Assembly: GCA_002197995.1 (NCBI GenBank)
Contig: NGZR01000005.1
Coordinates: 1,612,001-1,676,000, forward strand
Reading direction: 5' to 3'
Source: Gaeumannomyces sp. JS-464
Taxonomy: Eukaryota > Ascomycota > Sordariomycetes > Magnaporthales > Magnaporthaceae
DNA length: 64,000 nucleotides
Shown: piece by piece, positions 23,899-34,249 of the stretch
How the letters are laid out: each line of letters opens with the position of its first letter
Numbering within the stretch: position 1 is the first letter of the stretch
Made by a program: the position numbers and the translations under genes
Notes under the pieces: model-generated
Database searches by the model: none
What the model was told of the DNA's origin: nothing
Seen by the model: only the letters and a program-made list of their open reading frames with translations

Positions 23899-25338
23899 TT
23901 ACAAGATCTGCTCGCGCATCGCTGTGACGATGCTTCGCAAGCTCTTCAGTCGTCGCTCTTTCTGTGTACTAATAAAAATAGACGCGACGGGCCATGCATG
24001 GACACCTGCTTCCTCTCCCAGGCTACTAACCTTGACGCCCGCGTCCTGCCACGTCTTGACGAGCCTCTTTGCCTCGGATGCGAACACTTCCTCCTCGCCA
24101 TATGTCACGAACACCCCCTTAGCCGGCCCTGCCCTTCGCCACCACTGCGGATCCTCGCACCTGCCCGGCGACACGAGTGGCTCATCGACCGAGTGGTCTG
24201 GCCCACTGTAGTTGATGCCAAATCGGTGCAGTGTCTCCACATCCAGGTAGTCGCTCTCCGTGTTATGCTGGCTTTGTGACACGAGTGTCGTCCACGGCGA
24301 TATCAGTACCGCCATCGCCGGAAGCTCCGGCCCGGCCTCTCCCGCACCTGCAGGTGTTTCGCCCTTCTCCGGGGTGTGTGCCTTGTCTCGGCCGAGATGA
24401 AGCAGGAGGCTGAGAGCTAGCGCCGCCCCCGCCGAGTCGCCGCCTAGGACCATGATGGACGGGTCTTCGGCCATTGACAGAACATGCTTGTAACCACGGA
24501 TCGCCTCGTCAAGCTGGGTTGGGAAGCACGCATCGGGCACTAGTGTGTACTCGAGGCCGAATATGGCCGGGTTGCGGTACCCGGACTCCGCCAGGACGTG
24601 ATGCCAGGCGAGCAGAAACTCAAGATAGAAATACGCCGATCCCATGGAGAACCCGCCACCTGCGCCAGGAGAGAGCGTCGGGGGCTCGCGTCAGACATGC
24701 ATGCTCGACCGCAGCTCAGAGATCGAATCCTCGGAGAGTCATTTACCGTGCAGGTAGTACAAGACCACATCGGGCCGCCTTGAGGGATCCGAAACGATCC
24801 ATACTCCTTTGAAATGTTTCTGTCGCCATCTGTTAGTTACAGTGATAAACAGAGTCTCACACAAGCAAAGGCCTGTAATCACGCCGAAGACAAGGGCGTT
24901 CCGCAGCGGTCACCGTTGGGCAACCATTTCATACACGCATACACGCGAGCGCACAAACACACACCTCTTCATATTCACGCCAGTGAACCGGCGACCTGAC
25001 GTACCCGTGGCGGAGCATGCGCCATCTCAGGAATGGGAGCGCGACATTGCGGTCAAAGAAGACGCGGGCGATTCGGGGCGGTATGTTGGCAAAAGCGTAG
25101 CGGACGCAGCGGATCACGAAGTCCTCGAAACCATCGGCCCGCTGGGCGAAGGGAGTCAGGTGGCCTGGAGACCCGAACCGATCGCGGAGAAGTCCCGCGG
25201 TAATCGGTACAGCATGAACGGGAGGCACCGCAGCGCGCACGCGACAGTGTCGGCCAGGCCGGCCTGGTAGAGGAGCTGTGGCGCCAGGAACACGCAGAAG
25301 ACCAGGCAGTCGACGTAGGATACCGGGCCGAGAAGCAT
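23899..25338 (-). CDS. Alpha/beta hydrolase fold-3 esterase/lipase, hormone-sensitive-lipase family
   Basis: Carboxylester hydrolase with the full signature of the HSL/type IV esterase family. The N-terminus from 25338 (MLLGPVSYVDCLVFCVFLA) is a hydrophobic membrane segment, suggesting an ER-anchored enzyme. An intron with donor GTGTGT after the HWREYEE segment (about 24966) ends at CAG before KHFKGVWIVSD. A second intron (GTAAAT donor near 24748) splits the oxyanion-hole motif, giving HGGGF after splicing. The nucleophile elbow is GGDSAGAAL, the acidic residue probably lies in VTYGEEEVF, and the catalytic His in EEAGVHAWPV. One frameshift near 25160 separates the membrane segment (ending GSGLQAT) from TPFAQRADGFEDFV and looks like a base error. 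Substrate cannot be inferred; detoxification or secondary-metabolite ester hydrolysis are common for this family. Confidence 0.83.
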
Positions 25339-26171
25339 GGCTGCCGATGAGAGGAGGCTTCCCCGCTGCGTTTCTGTTCTTTTGCTCCCTGTGGCTGTCG
25401 AAACAAATATCCTTGCCGTACCCTGGGGAACACGGACGATTTGTTGGCACCAGGGCTGCTCGGCCGGAGTGAAATCAGGTAAGTCGAGCGATGCCGCCCG
25501 CGTTTATGTCGCCCCCCAATCGTGGTAGCGAGCCTCCCGATCGGCCGATGGAAGTTTATGCCATCGACTATATGTCGTACCCGGCGCGCTAGGTGGCGCG
25601 ATCACAAATCGTCCTGAGCTTTGCGGGGGCCGTGCCGTCTGGTGCGGTGTCATGGCATTAGACTTTGGGACTGGAGAAAAAAGTGTATGCGAGGGTTTGC
25701 ATGGAAGTTCATGTGAAGAGCAGCCGCCGGCGGGGGGTGCCAACAGGACTCGCCATTGCCAAGTTCCAAGTGTTGGTGTAAATCAGGGAAACTGACGGGT
25801 TTCGAAATTAGGTAATCTGGCGCTAGCATCCCATCCTTTGATCCTGCGGTTTTACAACGGAAACCAACTCATCTCAAATGCCTAACGGTTGCGCGAGGAA
25901 GCATCGTGAACGGACTCCATGCTGGCTTACGGCGGACGCCGATCTAGGTGCTTGCGCCGCGGCGCTGGCAAAGCTCAGATGAAACTGTCTAGGGCCGACG
26001 GCGCCATGCTGGGAGGTGCAGGCACCTTGGGAAGCCCGGAATGGACCATAATTTCAAGCCCGCTGAAGAACAAATGCCGTGCTGTGTTTCTATTCGTTTT
26101 ATTTCGTTGCCTTTCTATGCTGCATCCTCCTCCGATCTCGTCCATCCCGAGGTCGGCTCGCACGCACATCA
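25339..26171. other. Intergenic region between hydrolase and xylulokinase
   Basis: Hydrolase promoter side and the xylulokinase 3' flank. Nothing beyond short accidental frames is visible. Confidence 0.5.
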
Positions 26172-28154
26172 TCACCGCTTCTCCTCGGCCAGGATCTTCT
26201 GCTCCATCTGCTCAAAGGCTCCAAGCACGGCGCCGTAGCGCTCAAACACGCCCTCGCGGTACCCTCGCCGACTCTGTGGGTGGCCTCGTCCTCGCGCCAG
26301 CGGGCGCCGATGAGCTCGTCGAACGTCTCGGACTCGTCGCGCCGCTCGAGCGCCCAGACGGCCTTGTAGGCGCCGCCGAGCGCGCACGCGTTGCCGCCGA
26401 CGTCGAGCTTGTAGACGCCTTCGGCGCCGCCCAGCACATCGCCGACCACGCGCGCGATGGCCGGGTTGCCCGACCCGCCGCCGACCAGGTAGACGCGGCG
26501 CGGCTGCGCCGGCAGGCCGCCGGGGCGCGCGTCCACGAGGGAGCGGGACCGGAGCCGCAGCGAAAGAACCTGCGACTCGACGATGGCGCGCGCGTCCTCG
26601 GCCCGGCCCCAGGACGGGTCCGACGACGCCGCGGCCGGGTCCGCCGACGCCGACACCTCGCGGAGGCCGCTGCCGTCCTTGGCGTCGCAGGCGTACCGCC
26701 ACGTGCCCGCGCGCACGTTGGGGACGATCTCGGGCAGGTAAAAGTACAGCCCCAGCCTCGCCTCCTTTTTGTCGCCCTCGGCGACGCCCAGCGGTGGGGT
26801 CTCGAGGACGGCCTTGTTGAAACCCGCCCACGGGCTCACCTTGGCGGTGCCGTCAGCGGCGGGCTGCGGCGGCAGGGCGTCGCGGACCTTCTCGCGCGCC
26901 AGGCCGCCGTTCTTGTAGCACAGCATGAACATGTACTGGCCCGGGGTGCACGGGTGGTTGAAGAAGTGGTAGTGCGGGTGCGGCATGTAGCGCGGCGTGA
27001 CCATGAGGAAGGTCGTCGACGTGCCCAGGCTGACGATGGCGTCTCCCGGCCGCAGCGGCAGCGCCAGGATCGTGGCTGGGTTGTCGCCCGTGAAGGGCAC
27101 GACCTGGCAGTCCGGGCTCAGGCCGTAGCGCTCGGAAAAGTAGGCGTGGACGGTGCCCATGCTGCCGCCGCCGTCGCGGCGCACCTCGCCGAGCCTGGCG
27201 CGCAGGGCCTCGGGGCGCGCCGGGCCCGCCCGCGGCGAGGTCCAGGAGGGGCGCGCTCCAGTCGCCGCCGGCTATGTCCCACAGGTTCATGCCGCAGGCG
27301 TCACTGATGTCCATGGGCGCGATGGAGCCTAGAAACAGCGAGGCGAGGAAGGACGAGACGAGCGAGATGCGCGCCGTCTTGCCGTAGACCCCGGGCCCCC
27401 TGTGCCGCATTCGCATGATCTGAGGGCCTGTGAATCGCTAGAGTGAAATGATGGTAGTTTAGCAAGGGTTTGGCTCTTTGTTTGATGTTTGACGACTTCC
27501 CTCCTCGAGAAACCGAGGAGTAAAGGACAAGCGTGACGGGCTTAGGGGCTCCCTTACGTGGTGGGCAGCGCTCCCCGTGACCTCGGCCAGGCGAAACTCG
27601 TCGCCCAGGGCGGTGTCGAACTCGTCGCACTGGCTCTGGGTGCTGCCGTCCTGCCAGTTGGGCGCGAACGGGTGCGAGAAGGCATCGGTCAACTGCTCGA
27701 CCAGGGGCCGGTCGGGCCTGAGCCCCGCGAGCTGCCCCTCGGCGGCGGTGCTCCAGAAGACGGAGCCGTGCTGCTGGCAGGCGCCGCTGACGCCCTTGAC
27801 GCGGCCCAGGGGCGCGTCCTTTGCGCGGAGGCGGCCGAGCACGAGGTCGAGCGACTCGAGCCACATGGCCACGGGCGCAAACACCTCGTTCTCGGCGCCG
27901 TTGACCTGCACGCCCTTCTTGACGCCATACTTGTCGCCAAAGTCGGCGTCGAAGTCGACCTTTGCCTCGGACACGACCTGGAGGTCCGAGGAGACGATGA
28001 TGGCTGCGGGTTTTGGTCGGGTGTTAGTGAGAAAGGAAAAGCAATGGCCCTGATGCTCGTAAGCGGGCAGTGGGATTGACTGGTAAGGTAGGTAGGTACC
28101 TTTGAGCTGTTGGGTTGAGAGGTCGAACCCCAGATACAGCGGACCTGAGTCCAT
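26172..28154 (-). CDS. XKS1: D-xylulokinase, FGGY carbohydrate kinase family
   Basis: Phosphorylates D-xylulose to D-xylulose 5-phosphate, the last step feeding xylose and arabinose into the pentose phosphate pathway. Exons: 28154-28100 ([18 protein letters not shown]), 28003-27558 and 27437-26172, all with GT/AG junctions that keep frame and produce the expected HHRFTGPQI across the second intron. Visible family motifs are the N-terminal DLSTQQLK phosphate-binding segment, [19 protein letters not shown] with substrate-contacting residues, [22 protein letters not shown] and the C-terminal ATPase motif [15 protein letters not shown]. Two frameshifts occur near 27225 (after LLDLAAGG) and near 26255. 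Past the second, the alternate frame gives the proper ending [20 protein letters not shown] to a stop at 26172. The gene appears otherwise complete, at about the usual 570-600 residues. Confidence 0.92.
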
Positions 28155-29135
28155 CTCGAATCGGAAACCCAATGGGCAAGCTTTGGTTTGGCTCGAGGTC
28201 CCTCTGCAAGTACAGATATGCTCCGACGGTTGCTGGTGGCGTTGGGGTAGGATTGTGGTTTCAATGAGAGAAAGTTTATCACGCAGAGATGTTCCAATGG
28301 TTTCTTGTCGAACACGTCTCGGCACTTGTCATGGAGTTCTCCTGAGCTCCCAAAGACGTCACAGTTGAGAAATAACGGCGTTTTTTAATGACAGCCAGCA
28401 CCTTGCACCATAGGGACTGCTTTTGTTTTCTTGTTTTTACATATTCTCATTATTTTACCACCTGCCAATCGGCACACCATGCCAATGCCTCTCCCAAGCC
28501 CGCCCTCAGGGTCACCCGGCCCCTCATCCCACAGCGGCGCAAAGGGACCTCGTGTCCCTCGTGTCTCCATATTCTGGCGCACAACAAAACGTGGGGCACC
28601 TTCTGAGCTCCGACAGCTTTTTGGTGCCGTCACCGGCAGCCTTACGTGACGTATTTAGGCTAATCTCCCCCGCCAGCCAATGTCGTCGTCGGTTTCGAGC
28701 CCACGTATCCCGTCGACGAGCGTTGCTTACCGCACCAATGGGACCGCAATCGCCAGCCGAATTATCGCGCTTTCAGGGACCAAAGGAGCAGCACAAGGAG
28801 TCGGCAACACTATGCAACGGCCGGTCGGGACCGGTTTCGGCACGATGCCGAGCTTCTGTTGTTCCCGTGCCGTTCTAGATTTTTTCTGCCTCTTTTTTTC
28901 TACACTCTCGGAGGCCGCGCCTACCCATGATTGCATGCAATAACGTGCTTTGTGCCGCCGACTTCCGCTGCCAAGTAGAAAAACATGTCCTGACGAAAAT
29001 ATGTGGTATGACAAGACACCTAAATACAGACCCCAGACACAAATCCAAATGGTTCTAGCCCTTTGAGCGCCTTTATCCTGCAAAACTCCCACCAGATCCC
29101 ACTTGCTGTGCCAGGTTGCGCCACAAACGCCGATT
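28155..29135. other. Xylulokinase upstream region
   Basis: Promoter side of xylulokinase and the 3' flank of the CDF transporter gene. I could not identify specific carbon-regulator sites with confidence. No coding evidence. Confidence 0.5.
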
Positions 29136-30840
29136 TTATACACTATGTACGTCGAGTAGCCTATTTAGTTTGACTTGGGTGGCTGCTGTCACCTTGCCGT
29201 TGGTGTGGTTGTGGCCATGGTCGTCGTGGTCGTGGTCGTGGTCGTGCTCCTCCTCGGGCTCAGGGCTGGCCCTGGGGCTGACCTCGCCTGGGATGAATTC
29301 GTCGAACTTGCGAGTCTCAACGGCCTCGCTCTGCACGAACCGCACGCGCACGCGCCGGACGCCGCGCACCTTGCCACCGACACGGGTCCTCACGGCGTCC
29401 TCGACCGCGCGACACTCCTCGACTGTCCAGCGTCCAGGCACCGAGAGCTCGAGGTCGACCAGGTAGTTCTGGCCCGACTTGATGCCCGACACTTCCCTCA
29501 GCTCGACCTCCCGCCGCCGCTCCGCCGTCAGGACCAGTCCCTCCTCGAGAGCGTCGACTGCCTTGACCGCCTGTTTGCGTACCGACTGCTTGATCTCGTC
29601 GTCGATGCTGCGGTCCGCGAGCTCCTGCAGCGCAGAAATCGTGTTTCCGAACCCGGCGCGGATGACGAGGAGTGAGATCAGCAGGCCGCCGGTCGGGTCC
29701 AGCCACTGCGCGCTGTGCCAGAAGTTGGCGCCCAGGATCGCCAACAAGGTCACAATTCCAGTGAGGCTGTCGACACGGTGGTGCACGGCATTGGATGCGA
29801 GGACCGAGGATTTTCGTTCGCGGGCGACCTTCATAGCTGCAAGGAGAGCGCGTGGAATCAGATGGTTAGCGCACGTTGTACATTGCACGAAACGACCAGT
29901 ATTACAGAGAACAGAGAGGCGGAGAGAGAAAAAAGAACGTACTGGCGTGGTAAAGCCACTCCTTAATCACTACGGTGCCGGCGGCGAGCCAGGCTGCGTT
30001 CAGGCTTGGGCCGATGTGGCCGTGGCCGTGGCCGTGACCATGGTCGTGTCCAAGGGCGCCGTGGGAGTGGCCGTGGTGGGCGTGGGCCATGAACTCGGCG
30101 GCGGCGGCGGGGTCGAGGAAGAAGTGGGCGTAAAGCGTGCCGAGGCTGCTGTAGCACATGAAGAAGCCGCCGAAGAGGAGCATGCCCGAGACGCCGAGCG
30201 AGCCCAGGCTCTCGACCTTGCCGAAGCCGGTCGGGTAGCGGTCCGAAGGCGGGCGCAGGCTCCAGGTGACGGTGGCCAGGGTCAGGATGTCGGAGCCCAG
30301 GTCCGACAGGCTGTGCCAGGCGTCGGCAGCCATGGCCTGCGAATTGAACATGTAGCCGCCGGCGCCCTTGGCGATGGCCATGCCCAGGTTGGAGGCGAGG
30401 CCGATGCGGGTGATGCGGACGCCGGCGTCGTTCTTGTTGCGCGACGTGAGGTAGACATTGTCATGGTGGTGATGGTGGTGATGGCCGTGACCGTGGCCCG
30501 CGTGGCCTCGAGTTTGAGTTGCCGCCATCGCGGTAGTGGTGGCGGTGGCGGTGGTGGTGGTGGTGCCGATGCCTGTGCTTCTGCCGCTGCCTGTGCGCGT
30601 CTTGGTCGTCGCTCGGGGGTCAATGCGGGGGCTCAGGCTGCTGGGCGAGGAAACAGCAGGTGGCGGTTGCAGCAGCAGACTTCGTGGTCGCTGCGCGGTC
30701 TGATATAATACGCGGCGCTGCTGACTTTGGTTGTGGTGGTGACAAGGTGTTCTCATCCTGCGTCCCAAAAGGTACCACTCCAGAAGTACCCGGCGCCCCA
30801 GCGAAGGGCCTGGGTGATGGGCACCATGGAACGGCGGCAT
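29136..30840 (-). CDS. MMT1: Cation diffusion facilitator metal transporter, mitochondrial MMT type
   Basis: CDF-family metal exporter related to yeast Mmt1/Mmt2, which move iron (and possibly other divalent metals) at the mitochondrial inner membrane. The N-terminus from 30840 is rich in Arg/Ser/Pro with few acids, consistent with a presequence, and is followed by a His-rich stretch with seven consecutive His. Six membrane segments follow. The metal site is formed by HxxxD in DAWHSLSDLGSD (TM2) and HxxxD in NAVHHRVDSLTG (TM5). A second His-rich loop (HGHSHGALGHDHGHGH) lies between TM4 and TM5, and a His/Asp tail (EEEHDHDHDHDD) ends the cytosolic-type domain. One intron (donor GTACGT near 29942, acceptor CAG near 29838) splits the gene just before MKVARERKSSVL. 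No frameshift is visible. The exact metal is inferred from family only. Confidence 0.88.
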
Positions 30841-31757
30841 GGCGCACAGCAAAGAAATTGGAAAGGGAAAACACCTGGGGCTGACCGCCGCGTCAGCTGG
30901 GGATTGCCCAGCCAGGGTTCTCAGCGCAAACGGAACCTGTCTGCCGAACCCGGGAATAGCCAGCCGAGGCGGGGAGCTTAATGATGCTTGCTTTTGGAAG
31001 AAGCCAGACGTCGATTGCTCAGGCTGTGATGGATTTTTTCAACCGCTCAATTCGTTGCTGCCCCTGAGCCTGGTATCGGCCGATTGCACCATCGAATCCA
31101 TCCGAAGCTCCCCTCCAGTTGTACCGCAATGTTGGAGTCCGGAAACCGGCTGCGGCCCACTCAAGATCAGCCCATTCTGCTGAATGCGGCAGCGAGCTTC
31201 AGCAACCAGGTGCCCCTGGGTTTCAAGGCACAGGAGCTGGTGGCGGGCCGCAGATGCGATGCTTCCCGCTTTGTGCACCACGATCTAGGCGGATGTTGTA
31301 CCCGATAGATACATCACGGATGGGCAACTGCCTACCTAGGAACTCGCCTGCTCACTGTATTGCATAGCCAAAATTTGAACAAGTGAACGAAACGGTATAC
31401 CCTGCTTCGTCCCCATGCTCGAATCGCAGGCTCGAGGACGGCTTGGGTGGAGCCAGTGACGGCAATGCTCCTTTGGGATTAGGCTCTATCCTGGGCAGTG
31501 CGCGTGCCAAGAGATCTGTGCCAAGGCGCTGAGTGAGCATCCGACCCAGCCCAGACCAACCATGACGACGCACGTCCAGCTCGGCCTTCCATGAGAGACG
31601 GGACTGCCGCCCCCAGCCCTTCAGCATATCGCCATACGTACCGTGCTATTATTCCGCCGTTGGCTAGGCCGTTAGCCGTTGGCCAAGACACGACTTTCGC
31701 ACGTCTCCAGGAGATTGCTGGGTGCACCACCACTGGTCACATGACATCCTGCCCAAT
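30841..31757. promoter_or_regulatory. Divergent intergenic region between CDF transporter and sirtuin
   Basis: A 0.9 kb head-to-head spacer that must contain the promoters of the minus-strand transporter and the plus-strand sirtuin. A short TACCTAGG element is at about 31333. No reading frame with support. Confidence 0.4.
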
Positions 31758-32996
31758 ATGGCTGCTCCGATGCGCGCGCCTTTGATGCGTATCCCTTATA
31801 CGGAGGTTTTCCCCTCCCCGCGCATTTTCCCCGTGACAGCCAGCACCGTGTCGGGGGCAGTAGACGCCCTCCTCGAGTTCCGTCACGGCGCCGTCTCATC
31901 GGGGCCTGCCTGCCTCTACCGCCTGCCTCTCCGGCGCCGGCCTGTCTGTCGCGTCCGGTCTTGCCGACTACCGAGGAGACAAAGGCACCTACCGGCTCAA
32001 CAAAACCTATAGGCCCATATACTACCACGAGTTCCTAGCTAGCCACGCGGCAAGGCGGAGATACTGGGCAAGGTCCTTCATAGGCTGGACTACTCTGCAG
32101 AAGGCAAAGCCGAACGCGCTCATCGCGCCATTAGGACCTACGCGGACCTCGGCGTCGTCTCACTCCACTCGTCACCCCAAGACGTCGACTCCTACACTGG
32201 GCTCCACGACCATCCCGAGTCCCCTATGTCGACGCCTGCAACACGGCCAAACATCGTAGAGCTCCACGGCTATCTCAGGGCTCTGGTGTGTACCTCGTGT
32301 CGGACCGAGTATCCCAGGGACAGTTTCCAAGGGGACTTGGCCCGACTGAACCCTGCATGGGCCGCATTCCTCGCTGAGGCTGTCGCTTCGGGGGCCCTGG
32401 ACACAGAGAACCCTGCTGAACGACGTGCCAAAGGGATACGGTCAAACCCAGACGGTGACGTCGATCTGCCACAAGCTCCATACTCTACTTTCAGGTACCC
32501 TGCCTGCCCTAAATGCCTCGCAAATCCCCCACCATTGGCAAATGGGAGCCCCTCGAGGGTTGAGGTCGACGCCGATGGTGCGTGGGAGCCAGCAAGCAAT
32601 GCCGGAATCCTCAAGCCATCGGTCATCATGTTTGGGGAGAGCATCTCGCCGTCGGTCAAGCTCGCCGCTGAAGAGGCCGTAACCAGTGCCGGCAAGCTCA
32701 TGGTGATCGGCACATCTCTGGCCACCTACTCGGCCTGGCGTCTTGCCAAGCTGGCCAAGGACAGGGGAATGCCGCTTGCAATCGTGAACATTGGGGGTGT
32801 GAGGGGGGAAGATGCTTTCTTTATAGATACAGACCCGCAGCAGACGGGACGCGAGGCCGTCAGAGTAGAGGTCTCTACGGAGGTGATACTACCGGCAGTT
32901 GTCGAGGCTCTGGGCCGCTCGTCGAAAGCCCACGGTGCCCCGCTCCCGATCAAGTGTCGCGGTGCGTCGGCTGTATTTAATGAGGTGGTACCGTAG
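31758..32996 (+). CDS. Sirtuin-family NAD-dependent protein deacylase (SIRT4-like, class II type)
   Basis: NAD-dependent deacylase or ADP-ribosyltransferase of the Sir2 family. The start MAAPMRAPLMRIPYTEVFP has the class-II-like PYTEVFPSP lead. The NAD-binding motif reads CLSGAGLSVASGLADYRGDK, followed by GTYRLNKTYRPIYYHEFL, the catalytic His in VELHGYLRALVC, two Zn Cys pairs (CTSC and CPKC), and the NAD-contacting GTSLATYSAWRL and IVNIGGVRGED. Two small frameshifts are required (an extra base near 31905, a missing base near 32120); their net effect is zero. A third local anomaly may lie at 32160-32180, where the expected LVTQN reads HSSPQD, leaving Asp instead of the usual Asn. The product would be about 412 residues. 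No intron is needed. Mitochondrial location is possible by analogy with SIRT4 but not shown. Confidence 0.83.
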
Positions 32997-33032
32997 CGGT
33001 GCTTTCCGTACGGTCACCGTAGTTTATTTGAT

Positions 33033-33708
33033 TTAATAGAAGTCAGACGTAGTTGGAGCTCTTGGTTTCGCCGGCACCTCTGGGGTGCTTTGAGATTTTG
33101 ACGCAGCCTCTTGGCGCTCCGGCGTAATTCCATGGTCGGGGCTCTCGCCTTTTTCGAGCTCACGAAGCACTGCAAAGAGGTTTCAGCGATTCGTTCCCTT
33201 CTTCCCCTTCCCTCTGCATCGCGATAACCCATGATGATTTGTGCAGAGAGTCCTTACCTTGTTCCCACTGTTGCTCGCTCTCGGGGTCACCACTACCCAG
33301 GGTCGCCTCGACATCAACGGCCTCGCCCTTTTGTAGCTTGTCGACAACCTCACGCAGGAGACCTATCCTGACCTCGGACTGCCGCATGAACGTCTCAAAA
33401 TTCTTCCGTAGAGATATCATCTGGATCGACATGGAGCCGATCAGAAGGAAGATGACGATGTAAAAGGTGGCGGGGTTCCAGTCTGTGGACCTGGGCTTGG
33501 CTGCTTTCGGGGACCCGTCGCGGCGAAACGGCTTCGGGATCAGAGACTTCCAGAATGATGTTTGCGCGATCGAAGGGGCCGCGTTTGCGAATCGCGCATT
33601 GCTGCTGTTGGAAGCGCACCGCGACAAGACAGGTAGTCGAAGCGGGACAGGCGTCTTTGGTGCAAGAGACGGGACTGGTAGCCGCTTGGGGGCTCGAAAC
33701 GAGACCAT
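33033..33708 (-). CDS. Small mitochondrial inner-membrane protein, possibly INA17-like
   Basis: About 190 residues in two exons; the intron starts with GTAAGG after WEQ near 33258 and ends at CAG near 33173, giving a tail VLRELEKGESPDHG to a stop at 33033. The N-terminus is a strong mitochondrial presequence (basic, Ser/Pro-rich, no acids: MVSFRAPKRLPVPSLAPK). One membrane segment follows (ATFYIVIFLLIGSMSIQMI), then a charged coiled-coil helix (RKNFETFMRQSEVRIGLLRE). This layout, including the WNPATFYI lead into the membrane segment, resembles ascomycete proteins linked to the INA17 factor for F1Fo ATP synthase assembly. I am confident of mitochondrial membrane location and only moderately of that identity. 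Divergent from separase with a 0.54 kb shared upstream region. Confidence 0.72.
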
Positions 33709-34249
33709 TGTGCCACTGCAAACGATCGAATCGCCAGGCTGTTTGTGTGGGCAGGTCGAGATGGTATTCTGGGGAGCTCGTCCGCGTATTCTAGAGTGGC
33801 CTGGCCTGGACAGTAGATTATTTGAAGTCTGGCGTCGTGAATTCCTGCTTGGTCATGAAACCTTCAACCAATCGAGGAAGCTCACCCCCAAAATCATGTT
33901 CTCTCTGCCGTTGGCGCAGGCTGACTGGCGGCAGGCCCCGCAGGATGCGGGTCCCTCGGCTGCAGTTGCTGGGTCAACCTCAGACCTTCCAGTAAATCCA
34001 AAGTCCACATCACGTCAACCCCTGCCAAAGCAGCCCGCTTTAGGAAAGCTTTGGCGCGTCCAAAAGCAGGAGACCGCCACATCTGCTCCCCATTGCCGAT
34101 GGGCGCGTCGTTTTTGGTCATCACTCTCTTGCTGTCGACCAGAGTATAGCTTGTCAAGGCTATTATTAGGTGTTTTCGTCAGAGATATGATTAGGAGTCA
34201 GGATCTTTAACACTCGCTTTTGTTTGCTATCGCTCTTTTTTTTGTGGGC
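33709..34249. promoter_or_regulatory. Bidirectional promoter region, mitochondrial membrane protein / separase
   Basis: 541 bp between two divergent start codons, so both promoters must lie here. A pyrimidine-rich run (GCTCTTTTTTTTGTG) sits just before the separase ATG. No factor sites assigned. Confidence 0.45.

Noticed and set aside
25919..27307. 462-codon plus-strand open frame opposite xylulokinase
   Set aside because: It is the antisense shadow of the GC-rich xylulokinase exon, Arg/Ala/Gly/Val-biased, with no domain, while the minus strand carries clear FGGY motifs.
28110..28130. GGGGTTCGACCTC resembling a tRNA B-box
   Set aside because: It is the coding sequence of the GFDLSTQQ segment in the first xylulokinase exon.
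29479..30708. 409-codon plus-strand frame opposite the CDF transporter
   Set aside because: Antisense of a His/Asp-rich coding region giving Val/Ala/Gly repeats; no features of a real protein.
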